Made by a program: the position numbers and the translations under genes. A DNA stretch of 13,658 nucleotides from Nitrospirota bacterium (GTDB lineage: Bacteria > Nitrospirota > Thermodesulfovibrionia > Thermodesulfovibrionales > Dissulfurispiraceae). The notes under the pieces are model-generated. The model had not been told where the DNA came from and did not search any database. It worked only from the letters and a program-made list of their open reading frames with translations. Where the stretch lies: positions 1-13,658 of the forward strand of contig JACREW010000145.1 of assembly GCA_016212685.1 (NCBI GenBank). Direction: 5' to 3'. Positions 1 to 6,723 of the stretch are shown one piece after another (position 1 is the stretch's first letter; each line of letters opens with the position of its first letter).

Positions 1-430
1 GGAAAATCTTAAACTGCTCGGCGCCGGCGCCTTGCTTCACGATATAGTCCACAGCGCAATGCATGAGGAGCTTGTCAACAAACAGGGAAAACTGAGCGAT
101 ACGGAATTCAACCTTTTCAAAACCCATGTGGCTGAGGGCATAAATATATTGCGCAAACATGAAGGGCTGGCAAAGGAATCCCTCAAACTTATTCTGCACC
201 ATCACGAAAAAATGAACGGCAAAGGGTATCCTTTTCTGCTCACCGGAAACAAAATATCATTTCTCGGTCAAATAGCTGCAATAGCCGATGCATATGATAT
301 GCTGACGACAACCCGTCCTTACCGAAACGCGTTAACGTCCTTTCAGGCGTTGTCCACCATAATCAAAGAGGTTGACAGGTATGACCCGATGCTTTTGAAA
401 ATCTTCATAAAGATACTCGTGAGGGAATAA
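1..430 (+). CDS. HD-GYP domain protein, C-terminal part (cut by the window edge)
   Basis: The frame is open from base 2, so about 142 residues of the C-terminus are visible and the start lies outside the window. The visible part has HD-GYP hallmarks: LLHD (the HD pair), HVAEGINIL, the double-histidine stretch LHHHEKMNGKGYP containing the GYP signature, and IADAYDMLTTTRPYR. Family knowledge: these domains are metal-dependent phosphodiesterases that hydrolyse cyclic di-GMP to GMP or pGpG, usually attached to a receiver or sensor domain, which would be upstream here. One oddity is that the usual lysine after the HD pair (HDIGK) is replaced, the sequence being HDIVHS. The other metal-ligand histidines are present, so activity is possible but not certain. 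The stop codon overlaps the next start (TAATG), so the two genes are probably translated together. Confidence 0.88.
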   Translation, partial: ENLKLLGAGALLHDIVHSAMHEELVNKQGKLSDTEFNLFKTHVAEGINILRKHEGLAKESLKLILHHHEKMNGKGYPFLLTGNKISFLGQIAAIADAYDMLTTTRPYRNALTSFQALSTIIKEVDRYDPMLLKIFIKILVRE

Positions 431-1278
431 TGGAACAATTTAAACGCACCATCTTTTCTATACTGCTTACAATCACCCTGCTATTATTTCATTTCCACGC
501 ACATGCCATTCAGGTAAATATAGAGCCTTCTGAAATCGACATCGGGGACGCATTCGTCATTAAGATAAGCGGCGCCGGGACCGTTATGCCTGAAGCGTCT
601 TTAAACGGCGCTGCGCTTCATTTCGGGGAATGCGGAAACGGTTGTTTTATGGCAATAGGAACGGCAGGTCTTAAAACACCGCCGGGCGTTCATAGCATCA
701 GGCTTGAAATTAGAGGGAAAGCAACGGAAATACCATTAACCGTCAAACATACCGCATTCCCGGAAATAAAACTAACTCTTGACGCTAAAAAGGTATTTTT
801 AAGCCCTGAAGACCTCAAACGGGCTGAAGTGGAGCGTGAGAAACTTAAGGCTATATTTCAGGCGGCATCCGGTAAGCATTGGAACGGAAATTTTATAGTC
901 CCTCTGAAAAACGAGTTTTCAACAGGCTTCGGCGTAAAGAGGATTATCAATAAAGAAAGAATAAGCATCCATGAAGGGCTTGATATAAGGGGCAAAGAAG
1001 GCGAAATAATAACCGCCTCCAACAGCGGTAAAGTTGTACTCGCCGAAGAACTCTTTTTCGGAGGCAATACGGTTGTAATAGATCACGGTCTGGGGATATA
1101 CACGGTCTACATGCATCTTTCAAGTTTTAAGGTTGCCCCGAACGATATAGTGTCAAAGGGCGATGTGATCGGGCTTGTAGGAGCAACCGGAAGGGCGAGC
1201 GGCCCACATCTGCACTTCGGGGTAAAGGTAGGAGGCATCAGCGCGAACCCCGCGTCGATATTTAATCTTAAGTTGTAG
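430..1278 (+). CDS. Secreted M23-family (LytM-type) metallopeptidase
   Basis: Predicted zinc endopeptidase acting on peptidoglycan cross-links in the periplasm. Residues 1-26 form a signal peptide (charged MEQFKR, hydrophobic core, cut near HAHA). A beta-rich middle region of about 100 residues follows, then a charged helical linker (about 125-145), then the M23 domain from about 150. Expected LytM ligands are all visible: H181 and D185 in HEGLD, H260 and H262 in HLH, and H229 in the YMHLSS strand. The active site therefore looks complete, unlike NlpD/EnvC-type inactive activators. ATG at 430 is chosen because it overlaps the HD-GYP stop by one base. The last 45 nt recur at 2564-2608 beyond the neighbouring ATPase gene. 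The target could be its own wall during remodelling; no substrate can be read from sequence. Confidence 0.92.
   Translation: MEQFKRTIFSILLTITLLLFHFHAHAIQVNIEPSEIDIGDAFVIKISGAGTVMPEASLNGAALHFGECGNGCFMAIGTAGLKTPPGVHSIRLEIRGKATEIPLTVKHTAFPEIKLTLDAKKVFLSPEDLKRAEVEREKLKAIFQAASGKHWNGNFIVPLKNEFSTGFGVKRIINKERISIHEGLDIRGKEGEIITASNSGKVVLAEELFFGGNTVVIDHGLGIYTVYMHLSSFKVAPNDIVSKGDVIGLVGATGRASGPHLHFGVKVGGISANPASIFNLKL
1234..1278 (+). repeat. Direct repeat copy 1: 3' end of the M23 gene
   Basis: These 45 nt match 2564-2608 at 42 positions, with 35 consecutive identical bases (1238-1272 against 2568-2602). They encode GISANPASIFNLKL plus the stop. The two copies are exactly 1330 nt apart and bracket the ATPase gene in the same orientation. 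Confidence 0.95.
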
Positions 1279-1338
1279 ACTGCCGATTATATTTTTCGCG
1301 CCGGTTCCAAATTGGCTTGACAGTAGTATTTCAATATC

Positions 1339-1367
1339 TTGACATTTACAGATAAAATCGCTATATT
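1339..1367 (+). promoter_or_regulatory. Sigma-70 type promoter of the DUF4143 ATPase gene
   Basis: TTGACA at 1339-1344, a 17-nt spacer, then TATATT at 1362-1367. This is a perfect -35, an ideal spacer and a -10 one base from consensus. The predicted transcript start is near 1374, about 25 nt before the ATG at 1399. It gives the ATPase its own promoter independent of the HD-GYP/M23 operon. Confidence 0.7.
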
Positions 1368-1389
1368 TGGATATGATAATTCCAAATAT
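1363..1389 (+). promoter_or_regulatory. Candidate operator: 9-bp perfect inverted repeat over the -10
   Basis: ATATTTGGA (1363-1371) and its exact complement TCCAAATAT (1381-1389) are separated by 9 nt. The left arm covers most of the -10 box and the right arm ends 9 nt before the start codon. A repressor dimer here would block transcription; as RNA the stem could mask the ribosome site. Which of the two applies, if either, is inference. No regulator gene adjoins it, so autorepression or a distant regulator would be needed. Confidence 0.5.
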
Positions 1390-1398
1390 GGACTTAAA

Positions 1399-2532
1399 AT
1401 GAAAACGGTAAGAAGATTTATCAAAGCAGAAAAACAGAGCTTTTTCCTGCTCGGACCGAGAGGCACCGGGAAATCTACTTTTATCAAAAATGAATTCCCT
1501 GACGCCCTGTATGTGGATCTTCTCCTGCCTGATGTTTTTAGGAACTACACCGCGTATCCGGAGCGGCTGCGGGAGATTGTTCATGCGCAGAGAGGGAAAA
1601 AAACGGTCGTTGTAGACGAGGTGCAGAAGGCGCCGCAGCTTCTGGAAGTAGTGCACAGTCTCATTGAAGAAAAGAGGGGCGTGCAGTTTATTCTGACAGG
1701 CTCAAGCGCGCGAAAGCTTAGGAAGGCGGGGGTCAATCTGCTTGCGGGACGGGCGCTCATGAAACATATGCATCCCTTTATGGCCTCTGAACTCAAAGGA
1801 CTGTTTGATCTGGGGAAAAACTTGCAAGTCGGTATGATACCGCTCGTTCTCAACAGCGCAGACCCTATGTCAACAATTCATGCCTATGTGGACCTTTACC
1901 TCAGAGAAGAAGTGCAAATGGAGGGGCTCACAAGAAATATCGGGAACTTCTCCAGATTTCTCGAAACCGTGAGCTTTTCGCATGGTTCTATTCTCAATAT
2001 AAGCAATGTGGCGCGGGAATGCCGGATAGAGCGCAAAGTTGTGGAAGGCTATATCGGTATCCTTGAAGACCTGCTTCTGGCTTATAGAATCCCGGTTTTC
2101 ACAAAAAGAGCGAAACGGGCTGTTGCGGCGCATCCAAAGTTCTACTTTTTCGATGCGGGTATTTTTAATGCGCTAAGGCCGTCAGGCCCTCTCGATAGTC
2201 CTGAAGAAAAATCCGGCGCCGCGCTTGAGGGGCTTGTCTCCCAGCACCTCCGCGCGTGGATAGACTACAACCATCCCGGATGCGGGCTGTATTACTGGAG
2301 AACCGGCGCCGGCTCCGAAATAGATTTTGTTGTGTACGGGAAAGAACTGTTCATGGCGATAGAGGTGAAAAACGCAATAACTATACATCCTCAAGACATT
2401 AGAGCGCTCAAGGCATTCGGTGAGGACTATCCGGAAGCAAAAAGGTTTCTTATCTATAGAGGAAAGGAAAAAATATTGAGAGACGGCATACGCATCGAGC
2501 CTGCCGGCGAATTTTTGACAGGGTTAAAGTAA
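1399..2532 (+). CDS. AAA-type ATPase with DUF4143 C-terminal domain
   Basis: 377 residues from ATG 1399. This start is chosen over the in-frame TTG at 1339 because that TTG is part of the -35 box. The Walker A is GPRGTGKST (residues 19-27), Walker B is VVVDE (D73, E74), followed by a sensor-like LTGSS near 100. The second half matches the DUF4143 architecture, with a helical region and then an endonuclease-like fold: EID (E307, D309), then E322-V-K324 in AIEVKN, resembling a PD-(D/E)xK core. Proteins of this type are widespread, patchily distributed and mostly uncharacterised; DNA-linked or toxin/defence roles are proposed but not shown here. It is a single-gene cargo with its own promoter and operator-like repeat, bracketed by copies of the M23 gene tail, which points to acquisition. 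Confidence 0.88.
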   Translation: MKTVRRFIKAEKQSFFLLGPRGTGKSTFIKNEFPDALYVDLLLPDVFRNYTAYPERLREIVHAQRGKKTVVVDEVQKAPQLLEVVHSLIEEKRGVQFILTGSSARKLRKAGVNLLAGRALMKHMHPFMASELKGLFDLGKNLQVGMIPLVLNSADPMSTIHAYVDLYLREEVQMEGLTRNIGNFSRFLETVSFSHGSILNISNVARECRIERKVVEGYIGILEDLLLAYRIPVFTKRAKRAVAAHPKFYFFDAGIFNALRPSGPLDSPEEKSGAALEGLVSQHLRAWIDYNHPGCGLYYWRTGAGSEIDFVVYGKELFMAIEVKNAITIHPQDIRALKAFGEDYPEAKRFLIYRGKEKILRDGIRIEPAGEFLTGLK

Positions 2533-2563
2533 CAACCGTGACCCGGCATTTCTCGTCATAGAC
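2532..2563 (-). pseudogene. Scrap of a universal stress protein gene
   Basis: Aligned to 5292-5323 inside the intact stress-protein gene at 4982-5395, 28 of 32 bases agree and all four differences are transitions. On the minus strand it reads YDEKCRVTVV against YDEKCWVTVV in the intact gene. It has no start or stop of its own and is wedged between the ATPase stop codon and the second M23 tail. It is most easily explained as rearrangement debris, though its short length leaves some room for chance. Confidence 0.5.
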
Positions 2564-2608
2564 GGCGTCAGCGCGAACCCCGCGTCGATATTTAATCTTA
2601 AGCTGTAA
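2564..2608 (+). repeat. Direct repeat copy 2: displaced M23 gene tail
   Basis: This encodes GVSANPASIFNLKL and a TAA stop. The three differences from copy 1 are coding-neutral or mild: I to V, a synonymous leucine change (TTG to CTG), and stop TAG to TAA. Such conservation suggests that both tails were once ends of working M23 genes. Nothing upstream of it encodes the rest of a peptidase. Confidence 0.9.
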
Positions 2609-2616
2609 GCAGAAAT

Positions 2617-2790
2617 TTACAGGAGTGTTTTACTACGCATGAATTTAAAGTATCTAAAAAGCAGATAAACCGCAAGTATTATTACAGCCAGCAAAATGCC
2701 TATATGCTCAATCCTTGTTATATCCCTTTTTATGACCTGCAGACTACTTCCTCCCATGTATCCTGCTCCGACCATTAAGGCAATCGTAAA
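2617..2790 (-). pseudogene. C-terminal remnant of a DedA-like membrane protein
   Basis: On the minus strand about 57 codons read from FTIALMVGAGYMGGSS through IEHIGILLAVIILAVYLLFRYF to KTLL and a TAA stop at 2617-2619. A GAGY glycine stretch, a charged amphipathic segment, then one long transmembrane helix ending in a basic tail is the usual DedA (SNARE-associated) C-terminus. The frame is closed by TGA at 2791-2793, and no upstream frame supplies the missing 150 or so residues, so the gene is truncated. DedA proteins are flippase-like membrane proteins for lipid carriers. The assignment rests on pattern recognition only. Confidence 0.6.
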
Positions 2791-2800
2791 TCATGAATAA

Positions 2801-2833
2801 ATAGTATCATTTTTTTAAAAACTCAGATACTAT
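2801..2833. repeat. Hairpin-forming inverted repeat in gene debris
   Basis: ATAGTATC (2801-2808) and its exact complement GATACTAT (2826-2833) flank a 17-nt loop of mostly T then A. The T and A runs could lengthen the stem. It separates the DedA remnant from the small ORF at 2837-2908. It might be a bidirectional terminator, but the stem is AT-rich and weak. Confidence 0.4.
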
Positions 2834-2836
2834 GAA

Positions 2837-2908
2837 TCAGATAAATAACAAGAAAGATTCCGATTGCTTTGAAGACTTTTTATCTTCCGGCAATCCGAGA
2901 CCGAACAT
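2837..2908 (-). pseudogene. Broken small membrane-protein ORF with a strong ribosome site
   Basis: A perfect AGGAGG (2914-2919) precedes ATG 2906-2908, which opens a 23-codon frame starting MFGLGLPEDKK. Adding one A to the A5 run after GLPED would give a 28-residue product, MFGLGLPEDKK followed by VFKAIGIFLVIYLIHSI. This would be a short cytoplasmic head and one transmembrane helix, ending at TGA. The first eight residues resemble the start of TatA (MFG-G-PE), but the rest does not. It could be the fused 5' end of a decayed gene or a genuine small membrane protein with a one-base lesion. Confidence 0.4.
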
Positions 2909-2955
2909 ACGTACCTCCTTGCCCGAACATTCTGACAGGCTGATTTAGTATAACA

Positions 2956-2968
2956 AGCCTTAAAGGCT
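2956..2968 (-). terminator. Short palindrome after the transferase gene
   Basis: AGCCTTTAAGGCT read on the minus strand lies 7 nt beyond the TGA of the gene at 2976-4922. The stem is short and no T run follows directly, so termination here is only a possibility. Confidence 0.2.
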
Positions 2969-2975
2969 GTTTACA

Positions 2976-4922
2976 TCAAAACCTATTTAGATTATGTTCG
3001 AATAAATAATTTGCTCCCTGATAATAGCTTAACGCCTCATTTAGCAGGTTCCGGTCAGGCGGTATTTTCTTTGTCTCACCTGTTTCCCGGTTGAATTGAT
3101 ATAAAGTGCTTTCTTTCTTAATGTCAAGGACTACAAGCCTGTCATTCTTTACATAGCCGAGTTTCTGATACGTTCCAATGAGCGCCCTTTCCTGTTCCGG
3201 CTGCATCTTTAAAATATCTTTACCGAAAAACTTAGTCCTATAACTGAAGTTCAAAAGCCCCAAAACAGTGGGGGCAATATCTATCTGGCTCGCCAGCTTA
3301 TCTATCCTCTGCTGTGTAAAGTGCGATGGGGAATAGATAAGTAGGGGGATCTCATATCTTTTAACAGGCAGTGATGTCTTCCCTGCCGAGCCCGCGCAGT
3401 GGTCTGCAACAATAACGAAAACAGTGTCTTTAAACCACGGCTCTTTCTGCGCATCTTTTATTAATTTGCCAATCGCATAATCAGCATATTTGACAGCCCC
3501 TTCCCTTCCGGAATGTGATGGCATGTCTATCCTGCCGTCAGGATAGGTATATGGTCTGTGGTTTGAGGTTGTCATAATAAGTGCGAAAAAAGGCCTGTTG
3601 GCTTTATACGATTTATTAAACTCTTTAATGGATTTGTTGAACAGATCTTCGTCGCTTACACCCCAGGCATTCTCAAAAACAACTTCGTTCTTGGCAAAGT
3701 CTGTCCTGTCTATTACATCGAATCCATTATGACCAAAAAAGTAATTCATGTTGTCGAAGTATCCATACCCGCCGTAAAAGAATTTCGTATCATAACCTTT
3801 GCTTTTCATCATAAAACCCCACGAGAACATATTCTCGTTGTTTGGGCGTTTGACTATGGACCTTCCGGGAGTCGGAGGGACTGATAGTGTAATGGCCTCA
3901 AGCCCCCTGTCTGTCCTCGTTCCTGTGGCATGCATATTTGTAAATAAGATGCTTTCCTTTGCAAGCCTGTCAAGGGTTGGGGTAAGATTATTTTTGTTCC
4001 CGAAAACGCCGAGGAATTCTGCACTGAAGCTTTCCTCGACTATTACCACCACATTGAGCCTTTTTTCTTCTCCTGCATTTTTAATCTCTCTGGTAACATC
4101 GAAGATATTGTCATTGACAAAAGAGCTATTCTTTTCGCTTAAAAGCAATCTTAATTTTTGGAAGACTGCCCTGTCATCTCCTGTTGCATAAAATGTCTCG
4201 TAGTTTATCTTATTGTTTCTGAATGCCGCAAAGAGGCTGTATACACCGTTGGCAGCAAGTTCATTTGCATAATTATTGGCAGATATCTTTGCCAAATCCA
4301 GATCAACGAATGCGAAGGAGAGTATCGGAATAAAAATTAATACAAAACCGCTCTTAATTCTCTGTTTTAAGCTGCTTCTTACCGCTATAGATGAATCAAT
4401 CGATTTCCTGAAAGACATGAGGATTATTAATGATATAACTGCGATTGCAGTCAATATAGCAGGCATGGGATAGGATTCCATGATATTCTTCACCACTTCA
4501 TGGGTGTAGACGAGATAGTCCACAGCAATAAAATTGAACCTGACGCCGAACTCGTCAAAGAAAAAGTATTCTGCAAAGCTGTTAAAAATAAGCAAATACA
4601 GAATAACGAAAGATGAAAAATAGACGACAGGCTTATGAAACCTGCCTTGATAAATTTTATCAGGGATAAGGGTCAGATAAAGAATCAGAGGAATTGAAAA
4701 ATAAGCTGCGGCAACAATATCAAAGAAAAGACCCACACCGTAAATCCTGATTAAAAGCCATGGCGTTAAATCGAGGACAGGCAAAGACTTAACAAAAAGG
4801 ACCGTTCTTGTAACAAACGATAATGCTACAAAGACAGTCCAGAATAAATACAAACTGCCAAAACGACTTTTTGAAAATATCTGCTTTAACGGCATGTCCT
4901 TCAAAAACTTATCAACTTCCAT
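2976..4922 (-). CDS. LTA-synthase/sulfatase-superfamily membrane transferase
   Basis: 648 residues, in size and layout like the lipoteichoic acid synthase group. Five hydrophobic segments occupy the first 200 or so residues, and an extracytoplasmic alkaline-phosphatase-fold domain follows from about 290. Metal and catalytic positions are visible: E297 in VEESF, the nucleophile T337 in GTRTDRG, the WGVSDEDLF loop, TTSNHRPYTYP, and D507-H508 in VADHCAGSAGKTSLP. In Firmicutes such enzymes move glycerol phosphate from phosphatidylglycerol. In Gram-negatives related proteins modify periplasmic glucans, lipids or other envelope glycans, so the acceptor is unknown. ATG 4920-4922 has no clear ribosome site. 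A candidate promoter lies just upstream, so the gene may be transcribed separately from the stress-protein operon 59 nt away. Confidence 0.88.
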   Translation of the reverse strand: MEVDKFLKDMPLKQIFSKSRFGSLYLFWTVFVALSFVTRTVLFVKSLPVLDLTPWLLIRIYGVGLFFDIVAAAYFSIPLILYLTLIPDKIYQGRFHKPVVYFSSFVILYLLIFNSFAEYFFFDEFGVRFNFIAVDYLVYTHEVVKNIMESYPMPAILTAIAVISLIILMSFRKSIDSSIAVRSSLKQRIKSGFVLIFIPILSFAFVDLDLAKISANNYANELAANGVYSLFAAFRNNKINYETFYATGDDRAVFQKLRLLLSEKNSSFVNDNIFDVTREIKNAGEEKRLNVVVIVEESFSAEFLGVFGNKNNLTPTLDRLAKESILFTNMHATGTRTDRGLEAITLSVPPTPGRSIVKRPNNENMFSWGFMMKSKGYDTKFFYGGYGYFDNMNYFFGHNGFDVIDRTDFAKNEVVFENAWGVSDEDLFNKSIKEFNKSYKANRPFFALIMTTSNHRPYTYPDGRIDMPSHSGREGAVKYADYAIGKLIKDAQKEPWFKDTVFVIVADHCAGSAGKTSLPVKRYEIPLLIYSPSHFTQQRIDKLASQIDIAPTVLGLLNFSYRTKFFGKDILKMQPEQERALIGTYQKLGYVKNDRLVVLDIKKESTLYQFNRETGETKKIPPDRNLLNEALSYYQGANYLFEHNLNRF

Positions 4923-4936
4923 TGCTTATATGAGTT

Positions 4937-4966
4937 ATTTTAACCAATACCTGATAAGTATGTCCA
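4937..4966 (-). promoter_or_regulatory. Sigma-70 type promoter of the transferase gene
   Basis: On the minus strand TGGACA (4961-4966), an 18-nt spacer and TAAAAT (4937-4942) each match consensus in five of six positions. The expected transcript start is near 4930, only about 8 nt before the ATG, so the mRNA would be almost leaderless. This agrees with the lack of a ribosome site. Confidence 0.5.
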
Positions 4967-4981
4967 ATTAAAAACAAACAC

Positions 4982-5395
4982 TCAAACCACAAGCACAGGA
5001 CATGAGGCTTTATCGATAACTTTTTCTATTACATTTTTGCCGAATAGCTTTTTGAAGCGATTAGTCTTATTAGAGCCCATAATGATAATGTCGCAGTTTT
5101 CTTCTTCGGCAACCTCCACAATCTTCTTATCGACTTCGCCCTCTTCAAGCCTCGTCTTTATCAAAGCGCCTTCTGCTTTTGCGACATCCTTAATTTCGGC
5201 GACGGCCTTTGCTCCTTCGCTATTCAATGCATCCTCGATATTTTTAATCCCCGTTAGATTAAGGTCTCCCTCATAAGAAGGGATAACTTTCACAACCGTA
5301 ACCCAGCACTTCTCGTCATAGGCAAGCTGCAAGCCCTGCGTAAGCGCTTCCTTCGATCCGTTTACTGCTATAAGAATTTTTCTATACCCTTTCAT
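4982..5395 (-). CDS. Universal stress protein with degenerate nucleotide motif
   Basis: 137 residues with the UspA fold signature: a KILIAVNGSKEAL first strand and helix, a central IIIMGSNK segment near 104, and the ending SCPVLVV. The ATP-binding pattern G-2x-G-9x-G-(S/T) is broken: position 110 is K rather than G, and 119-120 read GK. It is therefore probably of the non-ATP-binding type. It is the last gene of the operon, 3 nt after its neighbour. Codons around YDEKCWVTVV recur as a scrap at 2532-2563, so this gene or a close paralogue has been copied locally. Role inferred: cytoplasmic stress adaptor. Confidence 0.9.
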   Translation of the reverse strand: MKGYRKILIAVNGSKEALTQGLQLAYDEKCWVTVVKVIPSYEGDLNLTGIKNIEDALNSEGAKAVAEIKDVAKAEGALIKTRLEEGEVDKKIVEVAEEENCDIIIMGSNKTNRFKKLFGKNVIEKVIDKASCPVLVV

Positions 5396-5398
5396 ATC

Positions 5399-5818
5399 TC
5401 ACTTCACCACGAGCACGGGACAGGAGGCGTTCATGATTACCCTCTCTGCAGTGCTGCCTATAATCACCTTATTAATGCCCCCCCAGCCGTAACTTCCCAT
5501 AACTACCAAGTCGCTTTTCAGAAGTTTAGCGGTTTCTGTAATTTTCTCTGCCGCCTGTCCTTCCTGAATCGTTGCGCTTATAAACACACCATGTGAAAGG
5601 GCTGTCTTTTTCGCCTCATCCAGAATTTTCTGGGCCTCGCGGAAAAGGCTCCGCTTTATGGATTCTGTCCTTAAAAACCCCACCATCTCTTCATAGCGGG
5701 GTATCACATACATCGCTGTGATTTCCGAATAATCCGTCTTCGACAACCGGCAGGCGTGCTCAAGCGCCTTTTTGCTGAATTCAGAGCCGTCAAAGGCTGT
5801 TACTATCGTTTTATACAT
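5399..5818 (-). CDS. Universal stress protein, ATP-binding type
   Basis: 139 residues, the usual UspA length. It starts MYKTIVTAFDGSEFSKKAL and ends ASCPVLVVK. The ATP motif is intact: G108-xx-G111, nine residues, then G121-S122 in the stretch VMGSYGWGGINKVIIGST. It probably binds ATP and may dimerise with the other USPs of the operon. Its ATG shares one base with the stop of the preceding gene (TAATG), so it is translationally coupled. Direct target unknown. Confidence 0.93.
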   Translation of the reverse strand: MYKTIVTAFDGSEFSKKALEHACRLSKTDYSEITAMYVIPRYEEMVGFLRTESIKRSLFREAQKILDEAKKTALSHGVFISATIQEGQAAEKITETAKLLKSDLVVMGSYGWGGINKVIIGSTAERVIMNASCPVLVVK

Positions 5819-6723
5819 TAGTGCGTCCCTCCGCCTTTTCCGAATATCATGCCTACTCCAAATCCTGCTCCGAGCGCCGCAACTATAGAAATAATTCCGT
5901 ATAAGGCGCCGTTGCTTTTCGCCATGCCTGAGAGCGCCTTCACAATACCGGCCTGCTCGACGGTGACTTTTGTTTCTGCCTTCTCGATGACTTTCTTATC
6001 TTTAACGGCATAGACTGTGACAAGATATTCTCCGGGAGGGGCCTGATACGGCCAATCCGTCTGTATATAGTATTTTTGCCTGCCGCTTTCGTTCGTGATC
6101 TTTATCCGGCCTGAAGAAGCCGCATACAGCTTCGACGCCTCCTTGTAGCGTATGAACTCATTGAACCATTTTGTTCTTTCTTCATCGTTTGAAACCGGGG
6201 TGATTTCAATATGCTTGTTCATTGAGGGATAGCCGATGACGTATTTATTCATCTCTTCCGCGCTCAAAATCTCATCCGGCTTCTTTGTGCTGTGGATGAA
6301 ATAGAGATTCGGCGCGTGCTCGAACTTCAACGTGCCCATGTTCATCCATAAAAACCCAGCAGCCTTCCCTTTTTTATTCAATGCCTGATGCCCTTCGGGA
6401 GAGGTTATCTTTATAACAATATCCGTTCCCGGCTCTGATATGCCTCGAACTCCAACAGCGCGTCCGTGATAAAAGAAGTCTATTGTGATATAGTCGTGAT
6501 TCGCATTAATCGTAAGCTCCGCCGGCGCTGCCCCGGCAAAAATTAAAGGCAGCAAAACGGCAAATAATACGATAGCTATAAGTAGGGATACATTTTCCGT
6601 CATTCCCGCTTGTCGGGAATTTTTCTTTAAGAAGGATTGCGGACAAGCCGCAATGACAGAACTGGTCATACAATATCTTCTTACTAATGACCGCATCAGT
6701 AACAAAACTTTGAAATTTTTCAT
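5818..6723 (-). CDS. TIGR02186-like envelope protein beside TauE/SafE
   Basis: 301 residues. After a hydrophobic signal-like stretch (VSLLIAIVLFAVLLPLIF, about 45-62, then AGAAPAE) comes a beta-rich extracytoplasmic domain of about 190 residues, then one C-terminal transmembrane helix (about 273-295, GIISIVAALGAGFGVGMIF). Features such as ITIDFFYHGRAVGVRG, KGKAAGFLWMNMGTLKF and APNLYFIHST resemble the TIGR02186/Alph_Pro_TM family, known for sitting next to TauE/SafE genes. Its biochemical role is unknown; an accessory of the exporter is a fair guess. ATG 6721-6723 overlaps the TauE stop (TGATG) with GGAGGG upstream, so it is the original start. A REP-like repeat has been inserted in frame after it (codons 23-41). 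ATG at 6601-6603, supplied by the repeat, would leave a cleaner signal peptide. Confidence 0.78.
   Translation of the reverse strand: MKNFKVLLLMRSLVRRYCMTSSVIAACPQSFLKKNSRQAGMTENVSLLIAIVLFAVLLPLIFAGAAPAELTINANHDYITIDFFYHGRAVGVRGISEPGTDIVIKITSPEGHQALNKKGKAAGFLWMNMGTLKFEHAPNLYFIHSTKKPDEILSAEEMNKYVIGYPSMNKHIEITPVSNDEERTKWFNEFIRYKEASKLYAASSGRIKITNESGRQKYYIQTDWPYQAPPGEYLVTVYAVKDKKVIEKAETKVTVEQAGIVKALSGMAKSNGALYGIISIVAALGAGFGVGMIFGKGGGTH
6599..6657. repeat. Paired REP-like palindromic repeat inside a coding region
   Basis: Two 22-nt units in inverted orientation (6599-6620 and 6636-6657) are joined by 15 nt. Each starts GTCATT at its outer end and is itself a hairpin: stems ATTCCCG/CGGGAAT and ATTGCGG/CCGCAAT. 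The units agree at 18 of 22 positions and their differences are compensatory within each stem (CCCG against GCGG), which implies selection for pairing. It lies across codons 23-41 of the TIGR02186-like gene without breaking the frame. Confidence 0.85.

Noticed and set aside
1317..1322. Another TTGACA before the ATPase gene
   Set aside because: The hexamer at the required spacing is TGACAT, not a -10; the TTGACA at 1339 fits far better.
2956..2968. Strong intrinsic terminator after the transferase gene
   Set aside because: The stem is only four GC-rich pairs plus weak A-T pairs and has no T tract; kept only as a low-confidence feature.
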